Shown piece after piece: positions 6,569 through 8,778 of a stretch of DNA of 8,778 bases (the first letter of the stretch is position 1; each line of letters starts with the position of its first letter). The notes under the pieces were generated by a model. That model was given only the letters and a program-made list of their open reading frames with translations, did not search any database and had not been told where the DNA came from. The position numbers and the translations under genes were made by a program. This DNA is from an uncultured Anaerotruncus sp. (lineage in GTDB: Bacteria > Bacillota > Clostridia > Oscillospirales > Ruminococcaceae), in NCBI GenBank assembly GCA_910586875.1, contig CAJUJI010000119.1, positions 1 to 8,778 on the forward strand, read 5' to 3'.

Positions 6569-7515
6569 ACCGATTGGCGGAGCTGAATGGAATTTTATGT
6601 ATTGACAAGCCTGCGGGCTTTACCTCCTTTGATGTGGTGGCTAAGATGCGTGGAATTGCCAAAACACGCAAAATAGGTCATGCAGGCACACTGGACCCAA
6701 TGGCAACCGGAGTGCTGCCGCTTTTTTTAGGACGCGCAACCAAAGCATGTGATATTTTGCCGCGCCAAGACAAAAAGTACCTTGCAACCTTTCAGCTTGG
6801 CTTGACCACCGACACCCAGGACAGCACTGGTACCGTTTTGTCACGCAGCCCTGTAACGGTAGGCAAGGCACAGGTGCGTGCCGCAGCGGCGCGGTTTGTA
6901 GGCGAAATTATGCAATTGCCACCGATGTACTCGGCTGTCAAGGTGGATGGTCAACGATTGTATGAGCTGGCGCGCAAAGGCGTCCAGGTGGAACGTAAAG
7001 CGCGAAAAATTGTAATTTACTCTCTGGAATTTACCGAATGTAATGATATTGAACATACTTATCAGATACAGGTGCATTGCTCAAAGGGTACTTACATCCG
7101 GACGTTGATCGCGGATATCGGAGAGGCACTTGGCTGTGGCGCTGTGATGACCGCGTTGCGCCGCACAATGGCTGCGGGCTATGTTTTGGAGGAGTGTATC
7201 ACGCTTGCGCAAGCACAGCAGCTTGCGGATGCGGGAGAGCTGGGCTCTCAGCGGCTAGGAGCGCCGCTAATGCCGATAGGCAGCGCATTTACCAGTTTGC
7301 CGCGGGTTTTTTTGGGCAAATCGCAGGCACGCCTATTTTGCAATGGGGTGCGGCTGGATGCCCAGCGGATACAGATTACCCGGCAGGGTAAACCGCTGCT
7401 GCCGGAACAGGTGCAAGGGCACCTGGAGGTGGTCTCAAACAAGGAATTTTTGGGGGTTGCGCAATTGGTACAGGGAGAATTGCGCCTGGTCAAGCTATTT
7501 ACATTGGAGGAATAA
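6565..7515 (+). CDS. truB: tRNA pseudouridine(55) synthase TruB
   Basis: TruB converts U55 of the tRNA T-loop to pseudouridine. The 316-residue product shows GILCIDKPAGFTSFDVV near the N-terminus and the catalytic loop GHAGTLDPMATGVLP with D44 as the expected nucleophile. It also has KKYLATFQLG with Y72, the PPMYSAVKVDGQRLYELARKG region (its thumb and RNA-contacting side), and GTYIRTLIADIG with R179. A TruB C-terminal domain follows (about 230-316). The start is a GTG overlapping the nrnA stop as GTGA, with AGGAAAGG (6551-6558) six nt upstream, so translation is probably coupled to nrnA. The conserved part of the family begins about at residue 8, so a slightly later TTG start (6574) cannot be excluded. 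Confidence 0.96.
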   Translation: MNRLAELNGILCIDKPAGFTSFDVVAKMRGIAKTRKIGHAGTLDPMATGVLPLFLGRATKACDILPRQDKKYLATFQLGLTTDTQDSTGTVLSRSPVTVGKAQVRAAAARFVGEIMQLPPMYSAVKVDGQRLYELARKGVQVERKARKIVIYSLEFTECNDIEHTYQIQVHCSKGTYIRTLIADIGEALGCGAVMTALRRTMAAGYVLEECITLAQAQQLADAGELGSQRLGAPLMPIGSAFTSLPRVFLGKSQARLFCNGVRLDAQRIQITRQGKPLLPEQVQGHLEVVSNKEFLGVAQLVQGELRLVKLFTLEE

Positions 7516-7521
7516 ACGCCC

Positions 7522-8463
7522 ATGCAAATTTACAACCAAATCCAACAGGCAAGGCCAGGGCAAACGCGCAGTGCAGTCGCCCTAGGCTATTTTGATGGAC
7601 TGCATTGCGGGCATGAGGCGGTTATCCGGCGGGCAGTAGGCTATGCAAAGGAACAGCTTTGTCCAGCAGTATTCACCTTTACGATGGAAAAAATACATCC
7701 GAAACAAAAACAGCTGGGGAGTCTATTGCTGACCGACGCGGATAAATATGCGCTTTTGGAAAGCTGGGGGGTGCAGCTGGTGCTGGTACCAGAATTTTCC
7801 GCCTTTCAAAAGATGGACGCAGAAACATTTGTAGAGGAAATTTTGGTGCACTGCCTGAATGCAGAGGTGGTTTGCTGTGGCGCCGATTTCCGGTTTGGGA
7901 AGAATGCAGCAGCTGGCGTAAGCGAATTGGAGCGGTTGTGTGCCGTGCATGGGATTCGTACCGAGCTGGTTTCAGAGGTGCAGGTGGACGGCGAACGGGT
8001 GAGCAGCACCCGCATTCGCGCATTACTAAAAGAAGGCGCAGTGGAGCGTGCCAATCAGCTTTTGGGGCGTGCGTTCGGCTATCGGTTTGAGGTGGTGCAT
8101 GGAAAGCAGCTGGGGCGCACGATTGATTCGCCCACCATTAACCAGCCATTTCCACAGGGGTTTGTTCCACTGCGGTATGGAGTTTATGCGTCAATCTGTT
8201 TTGTGGAAGGGGTCTGGCAGCCCGCTGTGACGAATATTGGGATACGTCCGACGGTGGAACAGACAGATGTAGTGAATTCAGAAACCTATATTGTTGGATT
8301 TTCTGGCGACCTTTACGGCCAAAAGGTGGAGGTGCGGCTGCTCCGGTTTTTGCGTCCGGAGCAGCGCTTCCCGAATGTGGAGGCGCTCAAAGCGCGTATC
8401 CAAGCAAATGCCAGAACATCTGCTCTAATTGCACAGGAATATTTGAAGAAACATTCTTTGTGA
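7522..8463 (+). CDS. ribF: Bifunctional riboflavin kinase / FAD synthetase RibF
   Basis: RibF phosphorylates riboflavin to FMN and adenylylates FMN to FAD. The 313-residue product has the N-terminal nucleotidyltransferase domain with GYFDGLHCGH (22-31) and SSTRIR (161-166), and the C-terminal flavokinase domain with GKQLGRTI (194-201) and PTIN (204-207). It also has NIGIRPTV, SETYIVGFSGDLYG with the expected catalytic Glu at 254, and LRPEQRFPNVEAL. The usual Gly before PT-N is Asp (D202) and the next residue is Ser, a departure from the common GFPTAN form; T205 and N207 are kept. The start uses GGAGG (7506-7510), embedded in the end of truB, with an 11-nt spacer. It is the last recognisable gene of the operon in this window; rpsO, which follows in some Firmicutes, is not seen. 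Confidence 0.96.
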   Translation: MQIYNQIQQARPGQTRSAVALGYFDGLHCGHEAVIRRAVGYAKEQLCPAVFTFTMEKIHPKQKQLGSLLLTDADKYALLESWGVQLVLVPEFSAFQKMDAETFVEEILVHCLNAEVVCCGADFRFGKNAAAGVSELERLCAVHGIRTELVSEVQVDGERVSSTRIRALLKEGAVERANQLLGRAFGYRFEVVHGKQLGRTIDSPTINQPFPQGFVPLRYGVYASICFVEGVWQPAVTNIGIRPTVEQTDVVNSETYIVGFSGDLYGQKVEVRLLRFLRPEQRFPNVEALKARIQANARTSALIAQEYLKKHSL

Positions 8464-8474
8464 GCTTAAGATGT

Positions 8475-8540
8475 GCAGGAGTTTCGGTGCCCAGGTGCGC
8501 AGGAGTTTCGGCACCCAGGTGCGCAGAAGTTTCGGCGCCC
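8475..8540 (+). repeat. 24-bp tandem direct repeat, two full copies plus a partial third
   Basis: Copy 1 (8475-8498) and copy 2 (8499-8522) both read GCAGGAGTTTCGG, then TGCCC or CACCC, then AGGTGC, differing at only two bases. Copy 3 starts at 8523 as GCAGAAGTTTCGGCGCCC and diverges after 8540, where it enters the loop of the hairpin. The differences between copies lie mostly in the YR bases after TTTCGG. The repeat starts 12 nt after the ribF stop. Confidence 0.9.
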
Positions 8541-8553
8541 GTCCGAAACTTCT
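8525..8553 (+). repeat. 11-bp perfect hairpin closing the 24-bp repeat array
   Basis: AGAAGTTTCGG (8525-8535), loop CGCCCGT (8536-8542), CCGAAACTTCT (8543-8553). The following bases (ATAGCTCC) give no U-tract, so termination here would not be of the classical kind. The 3' arm could also pair with the equivalent AGGAGTTTCGG of copies 1 and 2, with one G-U pair, so three alternative stems are possible. Confidence 0.8.
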
Positions 8554-8606
8554 ATAGCTCCTCGCTGCTCGCCTAACGGCTCACCCGCGCTCGTCGCGGC
8601 GCACCT

Positions 8607-8638
8607 CATGGAGGGGGAGCAGCGCATCCCCCTCCATG
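8607..8638. repeat. 12-bp perfect inverted repeat
   Basis: CATGGAGGGGGA (8607-8618), an 8-base loop (8619-8626), TCCCCCTCCATG (8627-8638). It can be extended outward by a G-U and a C-G pair (8605-8606 with 8639-8640). It lies in a GC-rich non-coding stretch and has no U-tract. It may belong to the same interspersed element as the 24-bp repeats, but this is not proven. Confidence 0.8.
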
Positions 8639-8778
8639 GGCCACCCCCTGGCGAGGTAGAGCGTCCTAATGATTGGCGGGGCCCATTCGTGTAAATTAAA
8701 CTGCCCTTTGGAATGGGGCAAATAGCTTACCCCCAAAGTGTTTCAGGAGGACCTGGTTGTAAAGGGTAGGGGCAAAGC

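Larger units (their letters stand above)
8464..8778. other. Repeat-rich region after ribF with no convincing gene
   Basis: These 315 bases hold a 24-bp direct repeat (8475-8540), a hairpin (8525-8553), and a GC-rich stretch with a palindrome (8607-8638). They end in a more AT-rich part (about 8690-8778) with a Shine-Dalgarno-like AGGAGG (8745-8750). A GTG-started frame (8473-8694) exists but has no ribosome binding site and merely translates the repeats. No intrinsic terminator with a U-tract is visible after ribF. TGCCC (8702-8706) and GGGCA (8716-8720) can form a weak stem. The next gene, if any, starts beyond the window. Confidence 0.6.

Noticed and set aside
8473..8694. A 73-codon GTG-started frame downstream of ribF
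   Set aside because: It has no Shine-Dalgarno, the protein is only a translation of the 24-bp repeats and palindromes, and it has no recognisable domain.
8738..8778. A GTG-started frame running off the right edge
   Set aside because: Only 13 complete codons are visible, no ribosome binding site precedes it, and an in-frame stop lies at 8723-8725; not enough to call a gene.

Overview
The window holds the rimP-nusA-infB ribosome-assembly and translation-initiation operon of a Firmicute. All genes are on the + strand and in the order rimP, nusA, ylxR/rnpM, ylxQ, infB, rbfA, nrnA (DHH phosphoesterase), truB, ribF. The order, the ylxR-ylxQ pair, the short NusA without C-terminal acidic repeats, and a DHH-family nrnA between rbfA and truB all point to Clostridia. 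The fairly GC-rich codon use and the GC-rich palindromic intergenic sequences suggest the Oscillospiraceae/Ruminococcaceae side, but this is inferred and was not tested by any search.

Layout: positions 1-166 carry a convincing sigma-A promoter with an extended -10 (58-86), then a leader containing a perfect 12-bp hairpin with a poor U-tract, just before the TTG-initiated rimP. Positions 167-2370 hold rimP, nusA, rnpM and ylxQ, tightly packed, with an 11-nt overlap between the last two. Positions 2371-2460 are a short spacer with an imperfect hairpin and the infB Shine-Dalgarno. Positions 2461-5085 are infB, whose disordered linker carries a nine-unit Gln/Gly/Arg/Pro tandem repeat. Positions 5086-5211 are a gap with a perfect 16-bp hairpin where many Firmicutes carry ylxP. 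Positions 5212-8463 are rbfA, nrnA, truB and ribF, nearly contiguous (nrnA and truB overlap by 4 nt). Positions 8464-8778 contain no convincing gene but are full of repeats: a 24-bp direct repeat whose last copy forms a hairpin, a 12-bp palindrome, and a right end that may be the leader of a further gene or element.

Together: RimP and RbfA mature the 30S subunit. NusA controls elongation and termination, probably including autoregulation at the leader hairpin. IF2 starts translation. RnpM and YlxQ are small RNA-binding proteins. TruB makes pseudouridine 55 in tRNA. NrnA recycles nanoRNA and pAp. RibF makes FMN and FAD.

This is mainly a conserved housekeeping operon, and I see no clear new gene system. 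The less ordinary parts are the IF2 repeat array, the two non-terminator hairpin loci (infB-rbfA gap and downstream of ribF), and the apparent absence of ylxP.
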